From: Nitrospiraceae bacterium
GTDB lineage: Bacteria; Nitrospirota; Nitrospiria; Nitrospirales; UBA8639
Direction of reading: 5' to 3'
Assembly: GCA_020632635.1 (NCBI GenBank)
Contig: JACKFE010000002.1
Span: 62,001-126,000 of the forward strand
Length of the DNA: 64,000 bases
The notes below the pieces were generated by a model that was not told the DNA's origin, searched no databases, and saw only the letters and a list, made by a program, of their open reading frames with translations. Positions 8,286-17,144 of this stretch are shown here, in pieces. How positions within the stretch are numbered: the stretch's first letter is position 1; each line of letters opens with the position of its first letter. A program made the position numbers and the translations under genes.

Positions 8286-9371
8286 TCAGCACATAAGGGG
8301 GTCAATTACCCGATGCAGGTCCAACACATCCCTTCCAAAATAGAGGCGATAGGTTTGAACGGTTTGGATGAGAGTAGACAAGGCTTGAAACTCTTTTCTG
8401 GCAATCGACTTCTCGTAGACCAATAACCCATGAGGCAAAATTTCCTCGAACGCTTGGCGCTTGGGAACCAACTCGACATGACTAGTCACTTGATCCACAA
8501 CCTGCGGGAAGATTAGAAGGCGTGGCTCACAAGACTTAGCGATCCTTCCGGGATAAAAATCTTCCACATAGAAATATCGCTTAATCAAGCCATGATACAG
8601 CTTACTTTGCGCGAATTTCCCATTGAACTCAGGAAAAAACTTCACCGAATTTTCGGTTACATCTACTTTCTCAGGAAAAGATAAGACCTCTAACGCTCCA
8701 TGCGTCATTCTCAATAACGGATGATCATCCGAAATACACCGATATCCCGACCGTAACAGAGAAATGCAAGCCGTCGTCTTCCCCCGGCCACTATATCCGG
8801 GAATCAGCACCCCCCGACCTTCCTTTTCCAAGGATGTGGCATGAATGGTGTACAGACCTTGACGCTTTAAGAGTTCGCTCAAGACAAAATGAAAATAACT
8901 GACCAGGATATCAGGATGAAGGGTATGAGGATTCACTAAAAACCCTTGTCCCGTCCCTTCACGATAATTGACCAACAACATGCCATTTTCACGAAGGTCG
9001 ACCGTCAGCATACCATCACAGGCATAGATATCACATTGCCAGGCACTCATCAGGTCTTCCCCGAAAGTATTGCCAGTGTGTGATTCAATTCTCCATTCAA
9101 GAGAAGGCAGCGAGAGCGGTATGGCCCCACGGGAAGCTACCGGAGAAAATTGAATATGCAGATCAGCTGCCTCACCCGGAAGAGAATCTTCAAAATATCG
9201 CAGAAAGGTGAACAGCGGCTCCAGAATGTCAGACTCCGAACCAGAAACATTCACTCGCTGGCCATGAATGGAATAGCCTTTCATCGTCTCAATCATAACC
9301 TGTATAGCCAGATCTCGGAACCTTCTATCTAAAGTTAGACACCCTAACCTTTTATTATAAACTCTTTCCAC
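8286..9371 (-). CDS. HprK-related serine kinase-like protein
   Basis: A 361-residue protein with a C-terminal HPr-kinase-like P-loop domain. The Walker A segment is GYSGRGKTT at 192-200, followed by ISDDHPLL with the acidic pair D215/D216, while H177 in IHATS precedes it as in HprK relatives. The N-terminal 180 residues have no obvious HprK DRTGG region. Relatives act as tailoring kinases in lasso-peptide clusters (ThcoK/PadeK/PsmK type) or in HprK-related-A cassettes with NTP_transf_5 proteins. It is the first gene of the minus-strand cassette. The GTG start at 9371 has no SD. ATG codons at 9296 and 9284 are alternatives, and a TATAAT at about 9353-9358 would favour one of those if it is a real -10 box. 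Confidence 0.78.
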   Translation of the reverse strand: MERVYNKRLGCLTLDRRFRDLAIQVMIETMKGYSIHGQRVNVSGSESDILEPLFTFLRYFEDSLPGEAADLHIQFSPVASRGAIPLSLPSLEWRIESHTGNTFGEDLMSAWQCDIYACDGMLTVDLRENGMLLVNYREGTGQGFLVNPHTLHPDILVSYFHFVLSELLKRQGLYTIHATSLEKEGRGVLIPGYSGRGKTTACISLLRSGYRCISDDHPLLRMTHGALEVLSFPEKVDVTENSVKFFPEFNGKFAQSKLYHGLIKRYFYVEDFYPGRIAKSCEPRLLIFPQVVDQVTSHVELVPKRQAFEEILPHGLLVYEKSIARKEFQALSTLIQTVQTYRLYFGRDVLDLHRVIDPLMC

Positions 9372-9524
9372 CTAATGAGAAGAGGAAGGCCTGTCTTATG
9401 ACATGTTTCGGTTGAACCTTACTGACTCCTTTTATCGATCTCTGAGCATCCTGCCTCTGCCCTCTCTCGTTGACAGGCTCACATAGACACAGTAGCCTTT
9501 CAAGCTATCAAATCTAGACCCACT

Positions 9525-10199
9525 ATGAATCGCATCGTCCAAAGACAGTCCTCCCCTCCATACTTGGCATCTCCTTTTCATCTCGGAATCCTCTGGCTTG
9601 TCCTCATAATCTTCTGGTGGGGTGGCGGCCTTGTCACCTTGGGACAAGGCCGTATGTCAGACGTTTTACTCTCATCAGCGAATGACAAAATCATCGCGGT
9701 AACCAGTTCAGGACAATTCGACATCCGTCTTTCTGCGAATGAAATCATCCAGAACACAAAGGCCCATGGTCTTACCGCACTAGCCATTACCTCCAGACGA
9801 TTGCTTGGGTTTTCCTCAACACTTCAACACTGGGGAGAACAACCGCTTGATGTGAATGAACAGGTTATCCAGGCAAAGGTGCTTCGCAACTTTTGTCTTG
9901 TCACGACACGCCAACACCTTTATGGATTTCAAGACACCTTGGCGCAGTGGACCGGCGAATCCTTAAGCGGATCTGAAGTCATCTTGGATGTACGGGCTCA
10001 GAAAAATCTGGCTCTTGTGGTGACCACTGATCGACTGCTGGGATTTTCGGCATTCATGAGCCGATTTCACGTCATGGCACTTTCCGGGGACGAACGGGTG
10101 GAAAAGATAGAGTATACCGACGATACCTTTCTGGTTAAAACCAGCCGCCGGGCATACATTTTTAACAGCCGCAAGGCTGGGTGGGCAGAATTGAATTGA
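9525..10199 (+). CDS. Membrane-anchored protein of four 39-residue repeats
   Basis: I do not recognise this 224-residue protein. Residues 19-40 form one hydrophobic segment (signal anchor or uncleaved signal). From residue 79 the chain is a tandem repeat with an exact 39-residue period: 79-117, 118-156, 157-195 and a truncated fourth copy at 196-224. Each has the pattern hydrophobic-V/I-T-T/S-x-R/H-L-L/Y-G-F, then an aromatic residue, then L-S/D-G/V-x-E. The residues before 79 look like a worn extra copy. The beta-rich period suggests propeller-blade-like or WD/PQQ-like units facing the periplasm. It is divergent from the HprK-like kinase gene and upstream of phosphoglucomutase. The ATG has no SD. 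Confidence 0.7.
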   Translation: MNRIVQRQSSPPYLASPFHLGILWLVLIIFWWGGGLVTLGQGRMSDVLLSSANDKIIAVTSSGQFDIRLSANEIIQNTKAHGLTALAITSRRLLGFSSTLQHWGEQPLDVNEQVIQAKVLRNFCLVTTRQHLYGFQDTLAQWTGESLSGSEVILDVRAQKNLALVVTTDRLLGFSAFMSRFHVMALSGDERVEKIEYTDDTFLVKTSRRAYIFNSRKAGWAELN

Positions 10200-10382
10200 C
10201 ATCCTATAAACGGACTGCAGGACATTCGCAGTGGAACCTCCAAAAGACCCAAATGACACTGAGAAGTATAAACAATCCCAAACCAAGAATATGGACCACC
10301 AAAACTTTTCGGGATGTCACCTCTTGTCTAATCTGACGCGAGTGAGTGTCATAGTCGCAACGTTTCAACTAATGGAGTAACG

Positions 10383-12035
10383 ATGAAAAACAACAGCCCG
10401 CTCGCAGGCCAGCCGACTCAACCATCTATGTTGGTTAATATTCCCCGTTTGGTCACGGCCTATTACACAGGTCGCCCAGATCCCTCTGTTCCTGAGCAAC
10501 GAGTGGCCTTTGGCACATCAGGACACCGTGGGTCCTCATTGAAGAATTCCTTCAATGAAGCCCATATCCTGGCCACCACACAGGCCATCTGCCTCTATCG
10601 TCAGCAGCAACGTATCGACGGACCTCTCTTTTTAGGTATGGACACACATGCCCTCTCGGAACCGGCTTTGGCAAATACACTCGAAGTCTTAGCTGCGAAC
10701 GAGGTGATCGTCATGGTAGACCAGGACAACGGATACACCCCCACACCGGTTATTTCCCATGCAATTCTGACCTATAATCGAGGCCGAAAAACGGGCTTGG
10801 CTGACGGTATTGTAATCACGCCTTCCCATAACCCTCCCGAAGACGGGGGATTCAAATACAACCCTCCGCATGGCGGACCAGCAGACACAGACGTCACGAC
10901 CTGGATCGAGAAACAGGCCAACGCCTTTCTGACGGATGGACTACGCGGCATCAAACGCATGTCATATGAGAAAGCCCGCCGGGCTTCAACCACTCACCGC
11001 CATAACTATACAGGCGCGTATATTGGAGATTTGGGTAACGTGATCGACATGACGGCAATCCGCGATGCGAAGCTCTCCATCGGGGTCGATCCGCTTGGTG
11101 GCGCGGGAGTAGCCTATTGGGGACCCATGACGGAGCACTACGGGTTCCCAGTCACGGTGGTGCATGAGGAGGTGGATCCGACCTTTCGATTCATGAACTT
11201 GGATTGGGACGGGAAAATCCGTATGGATTGTTCCTCTCCCTATGCCATGGCTGGATTGATTGCCTTGAAGGATCGCTTCGATATTGCATTCGCCAACGAT
11301 ACCGACCACGACCGCCATGGGATTGTGACACGCTCCGCGGGATTGATGAACCCCAATCACTACCTAGCGGTAGCCATATCGTATTTGTTCACGCAACGCT
11401 CCGGCTGGCGAAAGGATGCGGCGGTAGGGAAAACCATCGTGAGTAGCAGCATGATCGACCGGGTAGCCGCCCAGCTGGGACGGCGTCTCGTAGAAGTACC
11501 TGTTGGGTTTAAATGGTTTGTCGATGGGCTCAGTGACGGGTCCGTCGGATTCGGAGGGGAAGAGAGTGCCGGAGCATCCTTCCTTCGTCGTGACGGCACC
11601 GTATGGACGACGGATAAAGACGGCATTATTCTGGATTTATTAGCCGCAGAGATGATGGCGAAAACCGGGCGCGATCCGGCCCAACTCTATCTCGACCTCA
11701 CGAAGGAGTTAGGAATGCCAATCTACGAACGCATCGATGCCCCAGCCACCTCCGAGCAGAAAGCCATTCTCAAAAAACTAGTCCCGGAACAAATTCAGGC
11801 CTCGGAGTTAGCTGGAGAGAACATTATCGGCATTCTCTCTTCAGCTCCGGGAAATGGCAGCGCCATTGGCGGACTGAAAGTAATGACGGAAAACGGGTGG
11901 TTTGCCGCTCGTCCGTCAGGAACGGAAGATGTCTATAAAATATATGCAGAAAGCTTCCGTGGAGAGCCCCATCTGAGACAAATTCAAGAAGAGGCTCAAG
12001 CCCTCATCACCAAAGCGTTCAATTCAGGGGGGTAA
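10383..12035 (+). CDS. pgm: Phosphoglucomutase (alpha-D-glucose phosphate-specific)
   Basis: Interconverts glucose-1-phosphate and glucose-6-phosphate in the cytosol, feeding glycogen and NDP-sugar synthesis, including the RmlA substrate used by genes at 55 kb. All four alpha-D-phosphohexomutase signatures are intact: the phosphoserine loop TPSHNPP (S148), the Mg loop DTDHDRHG, the sugar loop GGEESAG, and the phosphate-binding [10 protein letters not shown] near the C-terminus. The length of 550 residues is close to E. coli Pgm (546). The ATG is preceded by GGAG with 5-nt spacing. It appears monocistronic, with 222 bp to ychF. Confidence 0.96.
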   Translation: MKNNSPLAGQPTQPSMLVNIPRLVTAYYTGRPDPSVPEQRVAFGTSGHRGSSLKNSFNEAHILATTQAICLYRQQQRIDGPLFLGMDTHALSEPALANTLEVLAANEVIVMVDQDNGYTPTPVISHAILTYNRGRKTGLADGIVITPSHNPPEDGGFKYNPPHGGPADTDVTTWIEKQANAFLTDGLRGIKRMSYEKARRASTTHRHNYTGAYIGDLGNVIDMTAIRDAKLSIGVDPLGGAGVAYWGPMTEHYGFPVTVVHEEVDPTFRFMNLDWDGKIRMDCSSPYAMAGLIALKDRFDIAFANDTDHDRHGIVTRSAGLMNPNHYLAVAISYLFTQRSGWRKDAAVGKTIVSSSMIDRVAAQLGRRLVEVPVGFKWFVDGLSDGSVGFGGEESAGASFLRRDGTVWTTDKDGIILDLLAAEMMAKTGRDPAQLYLDLTKELGMPIYERIDAPATSEQKAILKKLVPEQIQASELAGENIIGILSSAPGNGSAIGGLKVMTENGWFAARPSGTEDVYKIYAESFRGEPHLRQIQEEAQALITKAFNSGG

Positions 12036-12257
12036 TCACAAGACAGCCTCCTTTTACAGGCCCGTTTTCCCATCTATCTTTACTGAATGCCAGCCCTTTC
12101 ACCTACCTTATTCCAGTATCCGGTATACGGCTGTCTCAAGGGCCGGCCGCTCCATCGTTGACTGTGGGAGTGACATAAACGAGGACGACTCCCTGCCTTA
12201 TATAGGGCTTTTGGCTCAAGGACCGAGGGTGTTCTAATTTGATAGGTTGCGTGACCT

Positions 12258-13328
12258 ATGGAAATTGGCATCGTCGGTCTCCCCAATGTCGGCAAATCCA
12301 CGATCTTTAACGCCCTAACTTCCGGCACGGCGGCGGCTTCCAATTATCCATTTACTACCATCGAGCCAAATGTCGGGGTCGTAGCCGTTCCTGATCGCCG
12401 ATTAGCCCGACTCACCGAGCTGTTCAAACCCAAAAAGACCATTCCCGCATCCTGCCGGTTCGTGGATATTGCCGGCCTGGTCAAAGGCGCGTCGCAAGGT
12501 GAAGGCCTCGGCAATAAATTCCTCGCGAACATTCGGGAAGTTGACGCCATTCTCCACATGGTACGTTTGTTTCAAGACCCCGATGTCGTTCATACGATGG
12601 GCGGGGTAGACCACCGCCGGGATATCGAGGTCATTGAGACTGAATTGATGCTGGCAGACTTGGATAGCTTGACCAAACAATATGACAAGGTCACCGGCAA
12701 AGCCAAATCAGGGGACAAGGCCGCGAAGGAAGCTCTCGCCGTCCTTGATGTTCTCAAGAACGGGCTCGAAGCGGGAAAACCTGCACGGGCATTGGGTCTG
12801 GAGCCTGAAGTCTTGAAAAATTTCTTTCTACTCACCACACAGCCGGTGCTCTATGTCGGCAACACCGATGAAAATCCCGACCCCGAAATCGTCGCTGACT
12901 TTCAGGCATTTGCCAAGGAACGCGGCTCCGAATCCGTGGTGATCTGTGGAAAACTGGAAAGCGAAATCGCCCAACTCTCCGGCGAAGACCGCGAGCTGTT
13001 CATGCAAGACCTCGGCATGGAGCAAAGCGGATTGGAGAGGGTCATTATCGCCGCCTACAAAACGCTTGGCCTCTGTTCCTACTTTACCTGCGGTGAGCAG
13101 GAAGTCCGCGCTTGGACGATTCCGGTCGGTGCCAAGGCACCTCAAGCTGCCGGGGTCATTCACACCGATTTCGAGAAGGGGTTTATCAAAGCCGATATTT
13201 ACAGCTTTGACGACATCGACAAATACAAAACGGAAGGCGCACTGCGCGAAAAAGGCCTGATCCGCTCCGAAGGCAAAGAATACGTCGTCAAGGATGGCGA
13301 TGTGTGCCACTTCAAGTTCAACGTCTGA
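12258..13328 (+). CDS. ychF: YchF/OLA1-family ATPase
   Basis: A TRAFAC-class P-loop protein of the Obg family that prefers ATP and binds ribosomes, with a role in stress and redox response. G1 is GLPNVGKST at the N-terminus, switch II is [10 protein letters not shown], and the G4 position reads NTDE in place of NKxD, the change that gives YchF its ATP preference. A coiled-coil insert follows the G3 region and the C-terminal about 90 residues form a TGS domain (near [16 protein letters not shown]). The 356 residues match the family length. No good ribosome binding site precedes the ATG. The 222-bp gap upstream shows nothing definite. Confidence 0.96.
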   Translation: MEIGIVGLPNVGKSTIFNALTSGTAAASNYPFTTIEPNVGVVAVPDRRLARLTELFKPKKTIPASCRFVDIAGLVKGASQGEGLGNKFLANIREVDAILHMVRLFQDPDVVHTMGGVDHRRDIEVIETELMLADLDSLTKQYDKVTGKAKSGDKAAKEALAVLDVLKNGLEAGKPARALGLEPEVLKNFFLLTTQPVLYVGNTDENPDPEIVADFQAFAKERGSESVVICGKLESEIAQLSGEDRELFMQDLGMEQSGLERVIIAAYKTLGLCSYFTCGEQEVRAWTIPVGAKAPQAAGVIHTDFEKGFIKADIYSFDDIDKYKTEGALREKGLIRSEGKEYVVKDGDVCHFKFNV

Positions 13329-13499
13329 ATCGCTCTTCTATTTCCCTGGTTCCCTGGATTTTTCCTTCCCACATCGATTGGTGAATCCATGCCTCTGAGA
13401 GAATCACACTCAGTGGGCAATCCGGGCATTGGACCACGACAATTTGGACCCCAAAGGATTCAACCCCAAGGAGTCGACACCCAGAAGACGGGAATTCTC

Positions 13500-13860
13500 A
13501 CCCGCTCCGTTGGCCGTCTTCGTTTCCACTGTAACGCCGGCTACACCCGTCTGGGAAAACCCCCAACCAGCGAACGTGAGGAACCTATTGGCTGATGGCG
13601 GCCATCAGCTATCCCCTATGATATCCATCCCGGTTTCGCAAGACACTCCTTGCCAATATCTTCACTCGTCAATCCGATCTCGTAGGCGAGGGTAATCACA
13701 CGGGCATGGGAATCGGCATACGGCATCAACTCAGTTCACACCTCGTGTGGGATGCCGGACTAGGCACGGAATTAACGGCTCCATCGGATCGGTCGATTTT
13801 TCTGGCACTATCGGACTCTCAGTTGGCTTCTACAAGTCAGATCATTTACACAGGAGAAGG
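13500..13860 (+). pseudogene. Frame-broken remnant of an outer-membrane transporter-like beta-barrel
   Basis: No single frame is open across this stretch, but pieces in three frames read on from each other like the C-terminal half of a barrel protein. They are NAGYTRLGKPPTSE (from about 13534), IPVSQDT (about 13627), then LANIFTRQSDL and GIRHQLSSHLVWDAGLGTEL (about 13650-13780), and after a slip at a T-run near 13797-13801, SGTIGLSVGF (about 13802-13831). The order and the DAGxGTE...GTIGLSVGF ending are typical of outer-membrane 'transporter' barrels. At least two or three frameshifts and the missing N-terminal half mark it as decayed. It fills most of the 725-bp gap between ychF and the PepSY gene. 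Confidence 0.55.
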
Positions 13861-14054
13861 GACGAGGTTATTCCGGATTCGTATTTTCCATTGGCTAGGC
13901 TTTCGGTCACCCCGAATTACTCGTTGCCCCTTGCTATCTCTGAAAAAGATGAAAAAATCTTCATATTGGCTTCATGGCCTCTTCATTTGCCATGGATATC
14001 CTGTATGCAGGATCGGATGCATGGTTCAATAACTGTTAAGCAAGGAGGTTTATC

Positions 14055-14399
14055 ATGAAGCGTTACATGATCACTGGGATTTTCATCACCATCGCATTGA
14101 TGGTGACTTCATTGGGTTTGGCCATGAGTCATGAAGGAAAAGAGCAGGAATCCCTGGCCGATTTATCAACAACGATTAGTATGGAGGAAGCCATAAAAAC
14201 GGCAACAACCCAATTCCCCGGGAAAGTCCTAGAGGCGGAACTAGAACAGGAAGAGGGAAAAGCCGTCTATGAAATCGAAATCATGAATGCTTCAGGAAAA
14301 ATCCAGGAAATCGAGATTGATGCGCAAACAGGGACCATGCGGCAAGAAGGGGAACAAGAAAACCAGGATGAGCCGCACAAGGATGCCCATCAATCCTAA
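14055..14399 (+). CDS. Secreted PepSY-domain protein
   Basis: A 114-residue exported protein. Residues 1-24 form a signal peptide (KRYMITGIF...LGLAMS). The mature part is a single PepSY domain (about 40-100): a helix with MEEAIKTATTQFPGKV, a strand with YEIEIM, then EIEIDAQTGT. The C-terminus is acidic and His-containing. Small PepSY proteins often sit beside metal-responsive OmpR/HK pairs and are induced with them; here such a pair and an RND metal pump follow. A strong SD (AAGGAGG, 6-nt spacing) fixes the start. A hairpin follows the stop codon directly. Confidence 0.88.
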   Translation: MKRYMITGIFITIALMVTSLGLAMSHEGKEQESLADLSTTISMEEAIKTATTQFPGKVLEAELEQEEGKAVYEIEIMNASGKIQEIEIDAQTGTMRQEGEQENQDEPHKDAHQS

Positions 14400-14408
14400 G
14401 AGACATTG

Positions 14409-14437
14409 AAGCCCCGCACTACAAAGGTGCGGGGCTT
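14409..14437 (+). terminator. GC-rich hairpin after the PepSY gene
   Basis: Perfect 11-bp stem AAGCCCCGCAC / GTGCGGGGCTT with a 7-nt loop (TACAAAG), starting 9 bases after the PepSY stop. It is not followed by a T-run, so it may act as a partial terminator or an mRNA-stabilising 3' end. It lies between the PepSY and DUF2231 genes and argues against any longer start for the latter. Confidence 0.6.
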
Positions 14438-14477
14438 GGCCTATCATAAGTGCTCGCTAGTCTCAGACAAAGGAGTT

Positions 14478-14915
14478 ATGATGTTTTCTCACCCCTTGCA
14501 TCCCGTCGTCGTCCATTTTCCCATCGCTTTACTTTTTACCAGTGTGCTATTTGATATCATAGGAACGTTGTGGAAACGCGATAGTTTCCGGGAAGGAGCT
14601 TTATGGCTTCTTATCCTAGGACTTCTGGGAGGGGTTGCGGCTGCAGTCACTGGCGATTGGGCTGAACACGCCGCTGAAAAGGCGGGCATCGCGGAATCAC
14701 TCATTGAATTCCATGAAACCATGGCATTTATTACCATGGGGATTTTTGTCGCACTTTTGCTTTGGCGCCTCATTCTCCGTAACCATTTTTCCCGAAACAC
14801 CGCCATTGCTTACTTTCTTGCAGCCATGATTGGACTTGGGACATTAAGCGCCACTGGTTACTTGGGGGGAGACTTAGTCTACGAGTATGGCGCAGGCATG
14901 ACCCGCCAAAATTAA
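14478..14915 (+). CDS. DUF2231 four-helix membrane protein
   Basis: A 145-residue inner-membrane protein with about four transmembrane segments and the DUF2231 opening HPLHPVVVHFPIALL. The His residues in HPLHPxxVHFP and in EFHE could bind haem or metal, but the function of the family is unknown. An in-frame TTG-region extension to 14406 would run through the hairpin at 14409-14437, so I reject it. The start is ATGATG at 14478/14481 with AAAGGAG just upstream; spacing favours the second ATG. It lies between a PepSY gene and an OmpR/HK pair, in what looks like a metal-response block. Confidence 0.85.
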   Translation: MMFSHPLHPVVVHFPIALLFTSVLFDIIGTLWKRDSFREGALWLLILGLLGGVAAAVTGDWAEHAAEKAGIAESLIEFHETMAFITMGIFVALLLWRLILRNHFSRNTAIAYFLAAMIGLGTLSATGYLGGDLVYEYGAGMTRQN

Positions 14916-14973
14916 CTGAGCATTGGAGCGTCAAGGTACGCAATACCATTGAATACCGGCAACACAGAGACCC

Positions 14974-15651
14974 ATGCGAATTCTCGTCGTTGAAGATGAC
15001 CCGAGCCTTTCAGGTTTTATCCTCAAAGGATTACGGGAAGAACACTATGCCGTCGATTTGGCCACTGACGGGGCCGCAGGACTCAGTATGGCAGAGCTCA
15101 ATCCCTATGATCTCATTATTCTGGACATCATGCTCCCCAAAATGAATGGGATTGCCCTGTGCCGAGAACTGAGAGCCCAACGGCTTACCACCCCGATCCT
15201 TCTCCTCACCGCTCGGGAAACCGTCGAAGACCGAGTCACCGGGCTGGATGCCGGGGCTGACGATTATCTCACCAAGCCTTTCGCTTTTGCCGAATTACTG
15301 GCGCGCCTCCGTGCCCTTCTGCGGCGGAGTCATTCCCAAGCCACTCCCCATCTCTGCATTGCCGACCTGGAATTAGACCCCGTCGCTCACAAAGTCTGGC
15401 GCCAGGGCCAGGAGATTTCCCTGACGAACAAAGAATATGCCCTCTTGGAATATCTGATGAGAAATGCCGGACGGGTCCTGACCCGGACGGCCATTACGGA
15501 ACATGTATGGGATATCCATTATGAAGCTGTGACGAATTTTGTCGATGTGCACATTAAATCCCTGCGGTCAAAAATGGATCGGGACTTTTCGCCTCAATTG
15601 ATTCATACGGTGCGGGGAGCAGGATATGTGCTGAAAATCCCGGAAATCTAA
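14974..15651 (+). CDS. OmpR/PhoB-family response regulator
   Basis: A 225-residue transcription factor. The receiver domain (1-115) has the acidic pair in VVEDD, the phosphoacceptor in LIILDIMLPKMNG and the conserved Lys in DYLTKPF. The C-terminal winged helix (125-222) contains SLTNKEYALLEYL and the VDVHIKSLRSK recognition region. It overlaps the following kinase gene by one base (TAATG), so the two form a cognate pair. The likely targets are the neighbouring PepSY/DUF2231 and RND-pump genes, as in CusRS/CzcRS systems; this is inferred from position. Confidence 0.94.
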   Translation: MRILVVEDDPSLSGFILKGLREEHYAVDLATDGAAGLSMAELNPYDLIILDIMLPKMNGIALCRELRAQRLTTPILLLTARETVEDRVTGLDAGADDYLTKPFAFAELLARLRALLRRSHSQATPHLCIADLELDPVAHKVWRQGQEISLTNKEYALLEYLMRNAGRVLTRTAITEHVWDIHYEAVTNFVDVHIKSLRSKMDRDFSPQLIHTVRGAGYVLKIPEI

Positions 15652-17111
15652 TGCACGCGTTTCGCACACGCATCAAACGTCGGGCCTTGGCCCTGATGAT
15701 GGGACTCTTAGGCCTCTTCAGCCTGCTTCTATTCCTAGGATTATCCACCCTGTTGCATCGCCACATCGATGACGAATTGCTCACCCTCGCCAATCAGGAA
15801 AGTCAACAGGTGGAACTGGCTACCGGCCAGTTCCATATTTCACCTCACCGATCGCTTGAACAACACTCAGAGGATGATCCTGAGGAGTTTGATGACGAAG
15901 AAGAGTTACGGCAAGCCATTCGGTACAGCGTCATACTTGATGCCAACGGCCGGATCGTTTGGAGCGGTCAATCCACCGAGAACCGACAGCCCCCGTCATC
16001 TCACCTCCTGACACAAGTCCAGCATGGAAATACGGTCTTTGAAACTCTTCACCCCCAAGGCCGTCCCCCCATTCGCCGCATTTCCATTCCTTTGCCCATC
16101 GAAGACCACGGTCTCTTTATTCTTCAAACCGAACAATCTTTGCAATTTGTGCATGACACCCTCTGGTGGTTGCTCTGCCTGCTGATCGGCGGCTCGACAA
16201 CCCTTATCTTGTTTGCCTGGTGGGGTAGCGATCAATTGGCCCGTGAAGCATTGGCACCCGTAGAGACCTTGAGTCAGACGGCAGAAACGATTTCTGGACA
16301 AACCCTCTCCACCCGCTTAACCCTCTCGGCCCCTTATAGTGAATTTCAACGCCTAGCCCAGACCTTTAACGGGATGCTGGATCGCCTACAATACGTTTTT
16401 GACGCCCAACGCCGTTTTGTAGCCGATGCGGCGCATGAACTGAAGACCCCCTTGACCGCCATGAAAGGCAATCTTGAGGTCACCCTCCAACAGGGCCGTT
16501 CAGCCGAAGAGTATCGGGAAACGATTCTATCCAATCTCGCTGAAGTCGATCGGCTCACAGCCATGACAAAATCCCTCCTGACATTGGCACAATTTGCCGG
16601 TGACCGCCCCCCCCTCAAACTAGAACTCCTAAATCTCTCCCCACTGGTCGAAGAAGTGGTCGGTGAGCTGTCGGTGCTCGCGCAGGAAGAAGGCATCCAT
16701 CTGCATGCCATCTGCCCATCCTCTGCTCTTCTTCTGGGAGATGCCTCCCAGCTGAAACAAGCACTCATTAATCTCCTGGATAATGCACTCCGCCATACAC
16801 CACAAGGGGGAACCATTACGGCGCGTATTCATGTGCATGACACGTCACTCGAACTATCGGTGGAGGACACCGGTCCCGGAATTGCCCCTGAACATCTCCC
16901 TCACCTGTTCGACCGTTTTTACCGAATCGAGGAAGCCCGGGACCGACAATCAGGCGGAACAGGCCTGGGCTTGGCTATAGTGAAAGAGATTGTGGCAGCC
17001 CATGGCGGACAGATTCAGGTCCACAGTCAACCAGAATCAGGTACGATCTTTATGATGACATTTCCCTGTCAGGCACACTCTTGTGAGGAGAAGTTTCCAC
17101 CGAGAACATAA
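15651..17111 (+). CDS. HAMP sensor histidine kinase of a metal-response type system
   Basis: A 486-residue membrane kinase. TM1 is at about 14-36 and TM2 at about 172-192. Between them is a periplasmic loop with an acidic, His-containing patch (HSEDDPEEFDDEEE, about 76-89) that could bind cations. A HAMP domain follows (about 195-245), then HisKA with HELKTPLTAM and HATPase_c with NLLDNALRH, DTGPGI and GGTGLGLAI. The architecture and gene order match CusS/CzcS-like kinases. It overlaps the regulator by one base and is followed by the pump genes after 33 bp, so a single transcript is plausible. The metal ion sensed cannot be read from the sequence. Confidence 0.93.
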   Translation: MHAFRTRIKRRALALMMGLLGLFSLLLFLGLSTLLHRHIDDELLTLANQESQQVELATGQFHISPHRSLEQHSEDDPEEFDDEEELRQAIRYSVILDANGRIVWSGQSTENRQPPSSHLLTQVQHGNTVFETLHPQGRPPIRRISIPLPIEDHGLFILQTEQSLQFVHDTLWWLLCLLIGGSTTLILFAWWGSDQLAREALAPVETLSQTAETISGQTLSTRLTLSAPYSEFQRLAQTFNGMLDRLQYVFDAQRRFVADAAHELKTPLTAMKGNLEVTLQQGRSAEEYRETILSNLAEVDRLTAMTKSLLTLAQFAGDRPPLKLELLNLSPLVEEVVGELSVLAQEEGIHLHAICPSSALLLGDASQLKQALINLLDNALRHTPQGGTITARIHVHDTSLELSVEDTGPGIAPEHLPHLFDRFYRIEEARDRQSGGTGLGLAIVKEIVAAHGGQIQVHSQPESGTIFMMTFPCQAHSCEEKFPPRT

Positions 17112-17144
17112 TGTCATGCGATGTCTTGAGCAAAAAGGGCCCTT

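Noticed and set aside
9432..9647. Minus-strand 71-codon frame upstream of the HprK-like kinase
   Set aside because: Mostly antisense to the start of the repeat-protein gene and without an SD or motif.
13389..13695. Intact small proteins in the frames between ychF and the PepSY gene
   Set aside because: Their pieces fit together as one frame-broken barrel protein, so they are better read as a pseudogene.
14406..14477. Longer N-terminus for the DUF2231 protein
   Set aside because: It would translate through the perfect hairpin at 14409-14437, while AAAGGAG and ATGATG lie just before the conserved HPLHP segment.
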